This document shows positions 34,641-43,239 of a stretch of DNA of 64,000 nt, one piece after another. The first letter of the stretch is position 1, and every line of letters starts with the position of its first letter. The DNA comes from Pelagilacustribacter sp045567335. Lineage in GTDB: Bacteria; Pseudomonadota; Alphaproteobacteria; Pelagibacterales; Pelagibacteraceae. Location: the NCBI GenBank assembly GCA_045567335.1, contig JBJLCZ010000006.1, forward strand, positions 11,199 to 75,198. Reading direction: 5' to 3'. The position numbers were made by a program, and so were the translations under genes. The notes under the pieces were generated by a model, which was not told the origin of the DNA, did not search any database, and saw only the letters and a program-made list of their open reading frames with translations.

Positions 34641-35202
34641 TAAGATTTTGATTTACTTTACTTGAGAATAAATCTATTTTTTTTTCAATAAGTGTCGGAA
34701 TAGATTTAACAATTTCATCAGTAATCTCTTTTATCTTATCTTCTTCATCTTCTTTGAAATCTTCAAGCACATGACTATTAACTTTCTTTTTTTCTTTAGG
34801 ATGTCCTATTCCTATTCTAACCCGCGAGTAGTCTTTTCCAATAAATTTATCAATTGACTCAATTCCATTATGACCTGCGCTAGTTCCTCCAAACTTAGCT
34901 TTAACTTTTCCAAAGTCAATATCCATATCATCGTGAAAAACTATTACATCCTTTGCATCGATTTTGAAATAATCAATTAATTCTTTTATTGCAGTTCCTG
35001 AATTGTTCATAAAAGTTAAGGGTTTAATAGCATATACTTTTTTTGTATCAATATTACCTGTTGTTAATAAACCTTTAAATTTTGGTTTTTGTTTTGAGAG
35101 TTTAAAGTGCAGATTAATCGCATCAATAATTTTGAATCCGATATTGTGTCTATTATTTGTGCTGTTAGGCCCTGGATTGCCTAGTCCAACTAGTAAAAGC
35201 AT
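34630..35202 (-). CDS. pth: Peptidyl-tRNA hydrolase
   Basis: This enzyme frees tRNA from prematurely released peptidyl-tRNA. The N-terminal LLVGLGNPGP...TRHN-like motif (here NNRHNIGF) carries the catalytic histidine, PLTFMNNSG holds the substrate-binding asparagine, and HDDMDIDFGKVKAKFGGTSAGHNGIESI is the classic central signature. It has 190 residues. It sits six bases after rplY. Confidence 0.97.
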   Translation of the reverse strand: MLLLVGLGNPGPNSTNNRHNIGFKIIDAINLHFKLSKQKPKFKGLLTTGNIDTKKVYAIKPLTFMNNSGTAIKELIDYFKIDAKDVIVFHDDMDIDFGKVKAKFGGTSAGHNGIESIDKFIGKDYSRVRIGIGHPKEKKKVNSHVLEDFKEDEEDKIKEITDEIVKSIPTLIEKKIDLFSSKVNQNLNGI

Positions 35203-35208
35203 ATTTAA

Positions 35209-35973
35209 TTATTTTTTTTCAGCAGGTTTTTTTTCTGTTGTAGGTTTTTTATCTCCAGCCACTTTTTTTTCTCCAGCTGGTTCTTTTCCTTTTTCGTCTT
35301 TTTTAGGTGCTTCACCCTCTTTTCCTGGAGCAACTTCGGCTCCTTCTGCTACTGCTCCTTCTCCTTCTTCTCCCTCTGCAACTGTTCCCTCTGTTGGTTT
35401 CTCAGGCTCTTTAACAATTGTAGGAGCAGCAACTGTTGCAATAACAAAATCTCTATCTGTAATTGTTGGGCTAACTTTATCAGGTAAATTAACTGACGAG
35501 ATTTTAATGCTTGTTCCAATATCTGTTCCTGCTAAATCTATTATTATATCGTCAGGTATTTTATCTGCAGGACATTTTAATTCTACTTTTCTTCTAACTA
35601 TATTTAACACCCCGCCTCTTTTAAGTCCTGGTGAGTCAGCATGATTTTTAAATTGCACAGGTATCTCAATTGTAATTTTTGTACCAGCTACTATTCTCAT
35701 GAAATCAATGTGGATAGGTTCATCTGAAACTACGTGGTATGCAATTTCTCTTGGAATAACTTTTTGTTTTTGACCTTCTATATCTAGTTCAATCACAGTT
35801 GAAAGAAATGAATCTGAATTCAAAATTTTTGAGATAGATTTTTTTTCAATAGAAATTTTTGAATTTTCATCTTTACCCCCGTATAAGATACAAGGTATTA
35901 AGCCATCAGCTCTTAATTTCTTTGTTTCGCCGTTTGAGCGTCCTTCTCTTTTTATAGCTTTTAAATTATTCAT
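35209..35973 (-). CDS. rplY: 50S ribosomal protein L25, CTC-type with charged tail
   Basis: This protein binds 5S rRNA. The N-terminal L25 domain (about 90 residues: KREGRSNGETKKLRADGLIPCILYG...) is followed by the CTC beta domain (IHIDFMRI, then PVQFKNHADSPGLKRGGVLNIV). The last 70 or so residues are low-complexity: first Glu-, Gly- and Ala-rich, then Lys- and Pro-rich. That tail is richer in G and C than the surrounding DNA. Total length is 254. A good promoter candidate lies just upstream. The tail length varies widely in alphaproteobacteria, so its role is uncertain. Confidence 0.94.
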   Translation of the reverse strand: MNNLKAIKREGRSNGETKKLRADGLIPCILYGGKDENSKISIEKKSISKILNSDSFLSTVIELDIEGQKQKVIPREIAYHVVSDEPIHIDFMRIVAGTKITIEIPVQFKNHADSPGLKRGGVLNIVRRKVELKCPADKIPDDIIIDLAGTDIGTSIKISSVNLPDKVSPTITDRDFVIATVAAPTIVKEPEKPTEGTVAEGEEGEGAVAEGAEVAPGKEGEAPKKDEKGKEPAGEKKVAGDKKPTTEKKPAEKK

Positions 35974-35991
35974 GATATTATTTCGAAGTGC

Positions 35992-36020
35992 TATATAACT
36001 CTACTTTTGAAATTTGACAA
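35992..36020 (-). promoter_or_regulatory. Candidate sigma-70 promoter of rplY-pth-ychF
   Basis: Minus-strand hexamers TTGTCA (36015-36020) and TATATA (35992-35997) are spaced by 17 bases, close to consensus. Transcription would start about 12 bases before the rplY ATG, giving a short leader. It lies in the 50-base gap after prs, one of the longer gaps in this block. Confidence 0.45.
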
Positions 36021-36023
36021 GTG

Positions 36024-36956
36024 TTAATTGAATAAATCTGAGACAGAATTGGAGTTTGCTATTCTTTTTATAGCCTCTGCCATAAGAGAAGATATAGATA
36101 ATACCTCTATTTTATTGTTATTTTTTATTTTTTTGGAATTATCTATTGTATCAGTAATGATAAGCTTTTTTATTTTAGATTTTTTAATCTTTAATACTGC
36201 GTCGCCACTTAAAACCGCATGAGTAATAAAAACATATACTTCTATCGCTCCAGCTTTTTTTAAAGCATCTACAGCATTAACTATTGTGCCTCCACTATCT
36301 ATAATATCATCTACAATTATACATGTTTTACCTTTAACGTTTCCAATTATATTCATGACTTGTGACTGACCTGGTTTAGGCCTTCTTTTATCTATAATAG
36401 CTAATTCAGCTTTAATTCTTGTTGCAAGTCCTCTTGTTCTCTGAACACCTCCGACGTCAGGGGAAACACAAATTAATTTTTTTGTTTTAAATTTTCTTTT
36501 GATATATTTTGCAAACAAAGGAGTTGTAAACAAGTTATCAACTGGCATATCAAAAAAACCTTGAATTTGACCAGCGTGCAAATCAACAGTAACAACTCTA
36601 CTTGCTCCAGCATTGGTAATTAAATTTGCAACAACTTTTGCTGAGATAGAAGTTCTTGGTGCTACTTTTCTATCCTGTCTGGCATAACCATAATAAGGAA
36701 TCACTGCGGTAACATTTTTAGCGGAGGATCTTTTCAATGCATCTATAACAAGCAAAAGCTCCATCAGATTATCATTTGCAGGATTAGAAGTGGACTGAAT
36801 TACAAAAACACTATTTCCTCTGATATTTTCATTAATTTCTATATAAATTTCTCCATCAGAAAATCTTTTGATGTTTGTATTTACCAATTTAAGCTTTAAT
36901 TGTTTGGAGATATCCTTACTGAGCTTAGGGTTGCTAGTTCCAGATAATATTTTCAT
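36024..36956 (-). CDS. prs: Ribose-phosphate pyrophosphokinase (PRPP synthetase)
   Basis: This enzyme makes PRPP from ribose 5-phosphate and ATP for nucleotide, histidine and tryptophan synthesis. The flexible ATP loop FIQSTSNPANDNLMELL-like region, the catalytic YYGYARQDRK, the VDLHAGQIQGFFDMPVDNL motif and the PRPP-binding CIIVDDIIDSGGTI are all present. It has 310 residues. It lies 29 bases after pgeF and before the promoter of the L25 gene. Confidence 0.97.
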   Translation of the reverse strand: MKILSGTSNPKLSKDISKQLKLKLVNTNIKRFSDGEIYIEINENIRGNSVFVIQSTSNPANDNLMELLLVIDALKRSSAKNVTAVIPYYGYARQDRKVAPRTSISAKVVANLITNAGASRVVTVDLHAGQIQGFFDMPVDNLFTTPLFAKYIKRKFKTKKLICVSPDVGGVQRTRGLATRIKAELAIIDKRRPKPGQSQVMNIIGNVKGKTCIIVDDIIDSGGTIVNAVDALKKAGAIEVYVFITHAVLSGDAVLKIKKSKIKKLIITDTIDNSKKIKNNNKIEVLSISSLMAEAIKRIANSNSVSDLFN

Positions 36957-36985
36957 GAAAGATATCTATTTATACAATTATTTTT

Positions 36986-37747
36986 TTAAGTTTTCAAACA
37001 TATTGTTGATATACAACGCCCATAGTCACTTTCATTTAATTTTTTTGACCTTCTATAGCTAAAAAAATTATCCTGATCTTTAAAAGTATCCATATCAATA
37101 TTATCTATATTTTTAACACCTAATTTGTTTAATTTACTGTTAACAAAAGCTCTAATATCAAATAATAATTTTTTTTTATTTTTTTTGATGAAAAATACAG
37201 AATTTTCTTTAGATTTTTTTAGGAAATTATGAAAAAAATCTACTTCAACTTCATAACTTTGTGCACCTATACAGGGACCTACGCAAGCAACAATATCATT
37301 TTCTGCATTTATCTCTCTAAACTTATTTAGAGTATTTTCAATTATTCCAGAAAAACATCCTTTCCAACCGGCATGGATACATCCAATAATTTCATTTTTT
37401 TTATCGTATAAAATAATAGGTACGCAATCAGCAGTTAAAACACCTAAAGCAAAACCCTTTAAATTAGTTATTAAAGCATCAGATTTAAATTTTTTTATTT
37501 TTTTATTGGTACTGTTAACAATAATCACTTTATTGCTGTGAGTTTGATTCATCAAAATTAAATCTTTTCTATGTAGTTCTAATTTTTGAGCGACGTGTTC
37601 TAAATTTTTTTTTATATTATCCTTGCTATCTCCAGAGCCTTCTCCACAATTTAGACTTTGATATATACTTTTTGAATGCCCGTTTTTTCTAGAAAAAAAA
37701 CAATGACTCACATTACTGAATTTTTTTAATTTTGTTGAGTAAAACAT
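36986..37747 (-). CDS. pgeF: Purine nucleoside phosphorylase / laccase-domain protein PgeF
   Basis: This YfiH/DUF152 family protein (also called polyphenol oxidase) acts on purine nucleosides and in E. coli edits peptidoglycan precursors. The metal-binding residues are seen in NQTHSNKV, LTADCVPIILYD and GCIHAGWKGCFSGI, followed by CVGPCIGAQSYEV. It has 253 residues. It follows the NDUFAF7-like gene with a one-base overlap and lgt just beyond; lgt, this methyltransferase and pgeF form a conserved alphaproteobacterial cluster. Confidence 0.92.
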   Translation of the reverse strand: MFYSTKLKKFSNVSHCFFSRKNGHSKSIYQSLNCGEGSGDSKDNIKKNLEHVAQKLELHRKDLILMNQTHSNKVIIVNSTNKKIKKFKSDALITNLKGFALGVLTADCVPIILYDKKNEIIGCIHAGWKGCFSGIIENTLNKFREINAENDIVACVGPCIGAQSYEVEVDFFHNFLKKSKENSVFFIKKNKKKLLFDIRAFVNSKLNKLGVKNIDNIDMDTFKDQDNFFSYRRSKKLNESDYGRCISTICLKT

Positions 37748-38829
37748 TATTTAAATCCTACAATTTCTTTTAAAGATTTTTTGTGGGCAAGAATCACCTT
37801 AAAAAGATTTCCCATATATTTTGGGTCTAAAAGTCTTTTTAATCTTAAAAATAAATCTGTTTTTTCTTTAAAGTTCATTTTAAAACTCAACATTTCTGCT
37901 CTTTCTAATATACCTAGCTTTTTTAAAAAAAAGCTTTGTGTAACAATATTTTCAACATTTAACTTTTTTTGTAAAAAAAATTCCTTTAGAATTCCAAAAT
38001 TAACCAAAGAAGTTATATCTGCATCGCCAAGATTTACAAATAACTTGTTTTGCTTATGACTCTTTATAGATTGAAGTGTATTTAAATTTAATTGTTTAAC
38101 ATAGCCATAATCAATTAATAATAGTCCTCCTCCTTCAAGATTAATTTTGTCTAACATAGGTTTAAGGATATTAAGACCCAATTTAGGAAACTCTATAAAT
38201 TTTAGTTTTTTAAGTATTTTGAATTTTTTTATATCTGAGATATTCTTTTTTTTAGCTTTAATTAGCTTCTCTTTTACTTTATTTTTTTTATTTAAGTACA
38301 CATATTGTTCGTAAATATTGTTCTTAATTCTTTTAAATTGTTTAATTGGAATTGCATCAAAAAATTCATTACCAAAAAATAATACCGGACCTTTTTTTAA
38401 GCTTTTAAAACTGGATATCCATTTGATATTTTTATTTTGGATATTTAATTTTTGTATATTTTTAAGTTTTTTACTTTTTTCAAACATATAAAAATTTAAT
38501 TTACTTTGAAATTTAGGAAAATTTTTAAAAGCTTTAATTAATATTTTTGTTAAATTTCCATTTCCAGGACCTAATTCTATAATATTAAAGTTATTTGGTT
38601 TACCTAAACTTTCCCAAAAAGTAATAATCCAAACAGCAAGCATTTCACTAAATAAGGGAGAAATAGAGGGAGAAGTTATAAAATCACCCGCTTTTCCAAA
38701 GGGATTGTTTTTTGAATAATAACCGTAAACATTATTATATAAAACATCCTCGAGAAAATCGTCTAAAGCAATTATTTTTCTCCTTTTAAAATACCTGCTA
38801 TTAGATTTCATTTTTTTTAATTTTTGCAA
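37747..38829 (-). CDS. SAM-dependent methyltransferase, NDUFAF7/MidA-like (DUF185)
   Basis: The protein has the family pattern DFITSPSISPLFSEMLAVWI at the N-terminus and the SAM-binding IIELGPGNGNLTKILIKAF, then FFGNEFFDAIPIKQF. In mitochondria the homologue NDUFAF7 methylates an arginine of a complex I subunit and is needed for its assembly. The bacterial role is inferred from that. It has 360 residues, with a lysine-rich middle. It overlaps lgt by 29 bases, an unusually long overlap for two real genes. Confidence 0.87.
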   Translation of the reverse strand: MQKLKKMKSNSRYFKRRKIIALDDFLEDVLYNNVYGYYSKNNPFGKAGDFITSPSISPLFSEMLAVWIITFWESLGKPNNFNIIELGPGNGNLTKILIKAFKNFPKFQSKLNFYMFEKSKKLKNIQKLNIQNKNIKWISSFKSLKKGPVLFFGNEFFDAIPIKQFKRIKNNIYEQYVYLNKKNKVKEKLIKAKKKNISDIKKFKILKKLKFIEFPKLGLNILKPMLDKINLEGGGLLLIDYGYVKQLNLNTLQSIKSHKQNKLFVNLGDADITSLVNFGILKEFFLQKKLNVENIVTQSFFLKKLGILERAEMLSFKMNFKEKTDLFLRLKRLLDPKYMGNLFKVILAHKKSLKEIVGFK

Positions 38830-39595
38830 ATAAAATTAATCCGATTAAAAGCATTAATAAACTTAAAAAAGAACCCATACTTAATTTTTTATAAATATAA
38901 CCTATTTGAATATCTGGTTCTCTAAATTGTTCACAAAATATTCTAAAAACTCCATAAATTATAAGAAAAAAACTAGAGCATACTCCTGTTTTAATTTCTC
39001 TTTTTTTAGAGATGGTTATTAATATTATAAATAATATAATTCCTTCTAAAAAAGCTTCATAAAGTTGAGAAGGGTGTCGCGGAAGGTTATCTACTGTTGG
39101 AAAAATTACTGACCAAAAAAATTCTGAAGGTCTTCCGTATAATTCTGCATTGATAAAGTTTGCGATTCTACCGAAAAATAGCCCTATTGGGGCTACACAC
39201 GCTATTACATCTAAAAATAATAAAGAATTAAAGTTTCTTTTTTTAGAATTGGAAAAAAGCAAAGTAGCAAAAACTACTCCGACCACAGCACCATGAAATG
39301 ACATACCACCTTGCCAAATTTTAAAAATTTCTAGAGGATTTTCGTAGTAAAATGGTAAATTATAGAAAATTATATAACCAATTCTTCCACCTAATATGAT
39401 TCCTAAAATCAAATAAGAAATTAAATTATCAAAATTTTCGATTTTTAAATTTTCAGTAGGTTTAGTCTTATAAATTAAAATTTTTTTTCCAACCCACCAC
39501 CCACCTAAAATACCAATTATGTACGCAAGCGAATACCATCTTATTTCAATAATACCTAAATCCACTAATATGGGGTTTAAATTATGAATATACAT
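38801..39595 (-). CDS. lgt: Phosphatidylglycerol-prolipoprotein diacylglyceryl transferase
   Basis: Lgt attaches diacylglycerol to the lipobox cysteine of prolipoproteins in the inner membrane. The signature GRIANFINAELYGRPSE is clear, together with MSFHGAVVGVV (catalytic histidine region) and RHPSQLYEAFLEG. It has 264 residues and about seven helices. Its presence shows that lipoproteins are made, although the MlaA encoded in this window has no lipobox. It diverges from the ubiK-like gene across 54 bases. Confidence 0.96.
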   Translation of the reverse strand: MYIHNLNPILVDLGIIEIRWYSLAYIIGILGGWWVGKKILIYKTKPTENLKIENFDNLISYLILGIILGGRIGYIIFYNLPFYYENPLEIFKIWQGGMSFHGAVVGVVFATLLFSNSKKRNFNSLLFLDVIACVAPIGLFFGRIANFINAELYGRPSEFFWSVIFPTVDNLPRHPSQLYEAFLEGIILFIILITISKKREIKTGVCSSFFLIIYGVFRIFCEQFREPDIQIGYIYKKLSMGSFLSLLMLLIGLILFAKIKKNEI

Positions 39596-39649
39596 AAAGA
39601 TAATTTATAACATAATTGATAAATTTTTTTTTATCAAATAAGATTAGCT

Positions 39650-39880
39650 ATGAGCAAGTCAGAAAAATTGTTAAAATTACTATCAGACATGTTAGAAAAT
39701 GGTATTTTATCAACACAAGATGTAAAAAAAGAAGTTTTAACTAATCTAAAATTTCAAAAAGATAACTTAGTAAGTAAATTAGATTTAGTTTCAAGAGAAG
39801 AATTTGAAATTTTAAAAAAGATAGTTGTTAAACAAAATAAGGAAATTAAGCTACTTAAAAAAAAAAAATTAAAAAGGTAA
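39650..39880 (+). CDS. UbiK/BMFP-domain accessory factor
   Basis: This 76-residue protein is almost all helix. The C-terminal half is a lysine-rich coiled coil preceded by VSREEFEILKKIV, the membrane-fusogenic BMFP (YqiC/UbiK) signature. UbiK supports ubiquinone synthesis in gammaproteobacteria and helps organise the lipid-soluble Ubi proteins. The call depends on length and that motif. It is a single-gene unit whose 3' end overlaps the convergent histidine-kinase gene by 12 bases. Confidence 0.75.
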   Translation: MSKSEKLLKLLSDMLENGILSTQDVKKEVLTNLKFQKDNLVSKLDLVSREEFEILKKIVVKQNKEIKLLKKKKLKR

Positions 39881-41185
39881 AGAAATTTTAACTTGTAAGC
39901 CTCCGAGGTCGCTTTTTGATAAACTAATGTTGCCTCCATGAGAATTTATAATATCTTGTGATATAGAAAGTCCTAAACCTACTCCAAGTTTATTGAGACT
40001 TCTGCTTTTATCTAATCTGTAAAAAGGCTTAAATACATTTTGAAGTTGATCATCAGGTATTCCAGGACCATCATCATCTATGAAAATTATCAACCTATTT
40101 GTAGTTTTATTAACTTCTATAAACACATTATTACCATAAGAAAGGCCATTTTGGATAATATTATTAAAAGATCTTTCAAGTTCATTCTTCCTTGCTTCTA
40201 ACTGTATACTATCTTTAATTTTTAAATTAATTTTTTTATTATTAAATTTCTCAACAATTTTTTGTAAAAAATTATTAAAGTGAATAATAGTAGATTTTTC
40301 CTTAATTTGTGATTTTGCGAATTCCAAGTAATCATTTAACATTTTTTCCATTTCGTCTATATCTTTTGACATTTTACTCGAAACATCTTTTTGATTTAAC
40401 ATTGCTAATTGTAATTTTAATCTAGTTAACGGAGTTCTTAAATCATGACTAATGCCTGAAAGCATTTCTGATCTTTGGTTTAAATGTCTGTTAATTCTTT
40501 TGACCATTCTATCAAATTCGTATGAAGCCTTTCTTATTTCTGATGCTCCTGAAGCTCTGAATTCATTTATATAATCTCCTTTGCCAAATCTCTCTGCAGC
40601 TTTTGCTAGATTAACGATTGGTCTTGTTTGATTTTTTAAAAATATTATTGCTATAAAAATAAGCACAAAAGATGGAACTGTAATCCATAATAAAAATAAC
40701 CTTACAGAAGAAGTGGCTATCTTGCTTCTAGGAAAAAAAAACTGAATAATTTTATCGTTAGATCTAATTCTAACTTCTACAATATCTTTGTAATTAGAAG
40801 TATTAAACCAATAATTGTTATTCCCAAAAGCAGATTTTAATTCCCTTCTCAATGATCTATCCATTGGACTAAATTTTCGTTCATTTGAAACTTTCGGAAG
40901 ATCTTGATCTAAAAAATTAATTACGTAGTTAAAGTTTTTTTTATAAATATTTGCTAATACTTCTTTTTGATTTTTTTGATTATAATTAAAATCTATTAAA
41001 GTTTTTATTTCTCCAACTAAAGATCTTGTCATGCCTTTATTAGCTTTAATCCAAATACTGTCGAAAAAAACTACAGTAATTATTAATTGTAAAATAATTA
41101 TTGGAGCAGCAACTATAATTAAAGATCTATAAAAAAGACTTTTTGGCAATATAATTTTTAATGTTCTATTCAGTCCAGAGAACAT
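39869..41185 (-). CDS. Sensor histidine kinase, EnvZ-like
   Basis: This membrane kinase partners the response regulator just upstream. Helices lie at about residues 22-45 and 165-183, flanking a periplasmic domain of about 115 residues. A HAMP domain follows (TRPIVNLAKAAERF), then the phospho-accepting H247 in GISHDLRTPLTRL, the N box ERSFNNIIQNGLSYG, and the ATP-binding IDDDGPGIPD and GVGLGLSIS. It has 438 residues and the EnvZ-class dimerisation helix. It overlaps the regulator gene by 20 bases. The signal sensed is unknown. Confidence 0.92.
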   Translation of the reverse strand: MFSGLNRTLKIILPKSLFYRSLIIVAAPIIILQLIITVVFFDSIWIKANKGMTRSLVGEIKTLIDFNYNQKNQKEVLANIYKKNFNYVINFLDQDLPKVSNERKFSPMDRSLRRELKSAFGNNNYWFNTSNYKDIVEVRIRSNDKIIQFFFPRSKIATSSVRLFLLWITVPSFVLIFIAIIFLKNQTRPIVNLAKAAERFGKGDYINEFRASGASEIRKASYEFDRMVKRINRHLNQRSEMLSGISHDLRTPLTRLKLQLAMLNQKDVSSKMSKDIDEMEKMLNDYLEFAKSQIKEKSTIIHFNNFLQKIVEKFNNKKINLKIKDSIQLEARKNELERSFNNIIQNGLSYGNNVFIEVNKTTNRLIIFIDDDGPGIPDDQLQNVFKPFYRLDKSRSLNKLGVGLGLSISQDIINSHGGNISLSKSDLGGLQVKISLPF

Positions 41186-41843
41186 ATCCCGACCCCCTTA
41201 TCGTTTGTAGATATTTTGGATTTTTTGGATTTTCTTCAATTTTTTGTCTAAGTCTTGTTATCATTACATCTATAGATCTCTCTTGAGTTATATTTGAAAT
41301 TTTACCAATCTGTTCTCTAGAAAAGGTTTTTCCAGGATGACTTAACATTTCTGTCAGAACTTTTTTTTCTGCATTATTTATTTTTAACGTTTTAGATTTA
41401 AAATTTAAGGTCATTTTATTTAAATCTATTTTCGCTTTTCCAATATAATTAATATTTTTTAAATTATTTATTTTGTTTTTAGAAAGAATATTATTAATTC
41501 TTAATAATAATTCTTTTGGTTCAAAAGGTTTACCTAAATAATCATCAGCTCCTAATTCAAGACCTTTTATTCTATTTTCAACTTCTCCTTTTGCTGTAAG
41601 TAAAATGATAGGAATATCTGAGTCTTTCTTAATTTCTTTCGTTAATTCAAACCCACTTTGTCCAGGCATCATTACATCAAGCACTATTAAATTAAACTTA
41701 AATTTATTACAAAGATACTTTGCTTTCTCTGCATCAAAAGCTGTAGAAACAATAAAATTGTTCTCATTAAGATATTCTTTTATTAGCTCTCTGATTCTGT
41801 CATCATCATCAACTACTAAAATATGTATTTTATTTTTTTCCAT
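41166..41843 (-). CDS. OmpR-family response regulator
   Basis: The receiver domain carries the acidic DDDD cluster at 12-15, the phospho-accepting D56 in IVLDVMMPG, a conserved T in LLTAKG and K in GKPFEPKELL. The C-terminal winged-helix domain ends TIRGSGYVL. It has 225 residues. A MarR-family gene overlaps its start by 14 bases, an arrangement like petP-petR of Rhodobacter, where petR is the regulator; here the kinase follows directly. Targets are unknown. Confidence 0.93.
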   Translation of the reverse strand: MEKNKIHILVVDDDDRIRELIKEYLNENNFIVSTAFDAEKAKYLCNKFKFNLIVLDVMMPGQSGFELTKEIKKDSDIPIILLTAKGEVENRIKGLELGADDYLGKPFEPKELLLRINNILSKNKINNLKNINYIGKAKIDLNKMTLNFKSKTLKINNAEKKVLTEMLSHPGKTFSREQIGKISNITQERSIDVMITRLRQKIEENPKNPKYLQTIRGSGYVLWTE

Positions 41844-42273
41844 TTATTATTTTATTTAAAACTTCTTTAAATTTAATTACAGAATCTGACTCGGAAGTTT
41901 TAAGAGCATTATAAATTCTTTTTTTTTGTGACTCATAAACTTTTTCAAAAAAAATTTTTCCTTCTTTATCTAAAAATAAATCTTTTCTTCTTGTATCACT
42001 AATATTTTTTACTTGTTTTATCATTTTAGATTTAATTAAATCTCTTAATACTCGGTTTATACTCTGTTTCGTAATTTTTAATTTAAATATAAGTTCTCCG
42101 AGACTAATTCCAGGATTTCTTTCAATAAGATTTAAAGCTCTCAAATGCGCAGACCCGAAATATTTTTTTTGAAGAATTTGCTTGGGATCTGAAAAAGTTT
42201 CTCTGTAAGCGTAATATAATAACTGAATAAAGTCTTTTATTTGTTCATCTTTAAGATAGAGTAAATCTTTCAT
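41830..42273 (-). CDS. MarR-family transcriptional regulator, PetP-like
   Basis: This 147-residue protein has the MarR winged helix: NLIERNPGISLGELIFKLKITKQSINRVLRDLIKSKMI, followed by the wing DTRRKDLFLDKEGK. Members usually dimerise and repress nearby genes on DNA palindromes. It begins a three-gene operon with the response regulator and kinase. In other alphaproteobacteria the corresponding gene is called petP and precedes petR. An inverted repeat lies just upstream of its start and could be its own operator. Confidence 0.88.
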   Translation of the reverse strand: MKDLLYLKDEQIKDFIQLLYYAYRETFSDPKQILQKKYFGSAHLRALNLIERNPGISLGELIFKLKITKQSINRVLRDLIKSKMIKQVKNISDTRRKDLFLDKEGKIFFEKVYESQKKRIYNALKTSESDSVIKFKEVLNKIINGKK

Positions 42274-42278
42274 AATGG

Positions 42279-42295
42279 TAAGTTATATTGACTTA
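42279..42295. promoter_or_regulatory. Inverted repeat, possible MarR-type operator
   Basis: The sequence TAAGT, seven bases, ACTTA forms a 17-base inverted repeat that starts five bases upstream of the MarR-family gene. It lies between the candidate -10 hexamer and the start codon, where a repressor could bind. Five-base arms in AT-rich DNA can arise by chance, so this is tentative. Confidence 0.2.
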
Positions 42296-42323
42296 TTGTA
42301 TTAAGAAAAATACTTTTTTGTAA
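42295..42323 (-). promoter_or_regulatory. Candidate promoter of the MarR/OmpR/EnvZ-like operon
   Basis: On the minus strand TTACAA (42318-42323) and TACAAT (42295-42300) are 17 bases apart. The -10 is near consensus and the -35 is weak. A plus-strand pair for ilvE, TTGACT (42288-42293) and TACTTT (42311-42316), overlaps the same bases, so the two promoters, if real, would compete. Confidence 0.33.
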
Positions 42324-42351
42324 CTAAAAAATCGTTATATTTAAAATAAAA

Positions 42352-43239
42352 ATGGAAACAATACCTTACGACAAAAGATCAGGAAAACTATGGTTTAATG
42401 GGAAGACTATAGAATGGGGGAATGCCAAGATACATGTTTTAAATCACGGTCTTCATTATGCTAGCTGTGTATTTGAGGGTGAAAGGGTTTATGATGGTGA
42501 AATATTTAAACTTGAAGAACATACTGATAGATTATTTTATTCTGCTAAAAGAATGTTAATAAAAGTTCCATATAATCAAAATGAAATTAATGAAGCTTGC
42601 AAAAATATTGTTAAAATCCAGAGAGTTCAAAATGGATATGTTAGACCAGTCATTTGGAGAGGAAGTGAAATGATGGCAATCTCTGCGCAAAAAAATAAAA
42701 TAAACGTAGCAATAGCCACTTGGGAGTGGGGATCTTATTTTGATCCTAAATTGAAATTAAATGGAATTAAATTAAATATTTCTTCTTGGCGCAGACCAAA
42801 TCCGAACTCTATTCCATGGGATACTAAAGCTGCTGGTCTTTATATGATTTGCACTTTGTCAAAACATGAAGCTGAAAGTCAAGGTTTTACTGATTCTTTA
42901 ATGTTGGATCATGAAGGTAATATAGCTGAAGCAACAGGCGCTAATATTTTTTTCAAAAATAAAGAAAATGAACTTCACACTCCTATACCTGACTCTTTTC
43001 TTGATGGAATAACTAGAAGAGAGGTAATCTCAATAGCAAAATCTAAAGGAATTAAAGTTATTGAAAGAAAAATAAAGCCCGAAGAAATGGATAAATTCAT
43101 TGGATGTTTTTTGACAGGAACCGCTGCTGAAGTAACACCCGTATCACAGATAGATAAGTATAATTTTGAAGTTTGTTCTGTTATTACGGGTTTAAATAAA
43201 AGCTATCAATCGTTGGTTAGAAAAAAATCTGCAGCTTAA
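42352..43239 (+). CDS. ilvE: Branched-chain amino-acid aminotransferase
   Basis: This PLP enzyme of fold class IV makes the last step of leucine, isoleucine and valine synthesis. The PLP lysine lies in WDTKAAGLYMICTL, and the HYASCVFEGERVYDGEIFKLEEHTDRL start and ITRREVISIAK and FLTGTAAEVTPV end are diagnostic. It has 295 residues. It stands alone on the plus strand, diverging from the regulator operon across 78 bases and overlapping the convergent pgsA by four. Confidence 0.95.
   Translation: METIPYDKRSGKLWFNGKTIEWGNAKIHVLNHGLHYASCVFEGERVYDGEIFKLEEHTDRLFYSAKRMLIKVPYNQNEINEACKNIVKIQRVQNGYVRPVIWRGSEMMAISAQKNKINVAIATWEWGSYFDPKLKLNGIKLNISSWRRPNPNSIPWDTKAAGLYMICTLSKHEAESQGFTDSLMLDHEGNIAEATGANIFFKNKENELHTPIPDSFLDGITRREVISIAKSKGIKVIERKIKPEEMDKFIGCFLTGTAAEVTPVSQIDKYNFEVCSVITGLNKSYQSLVRKKSAA

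Noticed and set aside
35003..35644. Long plus-strand open frame (213 codons) opposite rplY and pth, rich in Pro and Ser
   Set aside because: It is the mirror of the repetitive L25 tail and pth. It has no family resemblance, and the minus-strand genes are certain.
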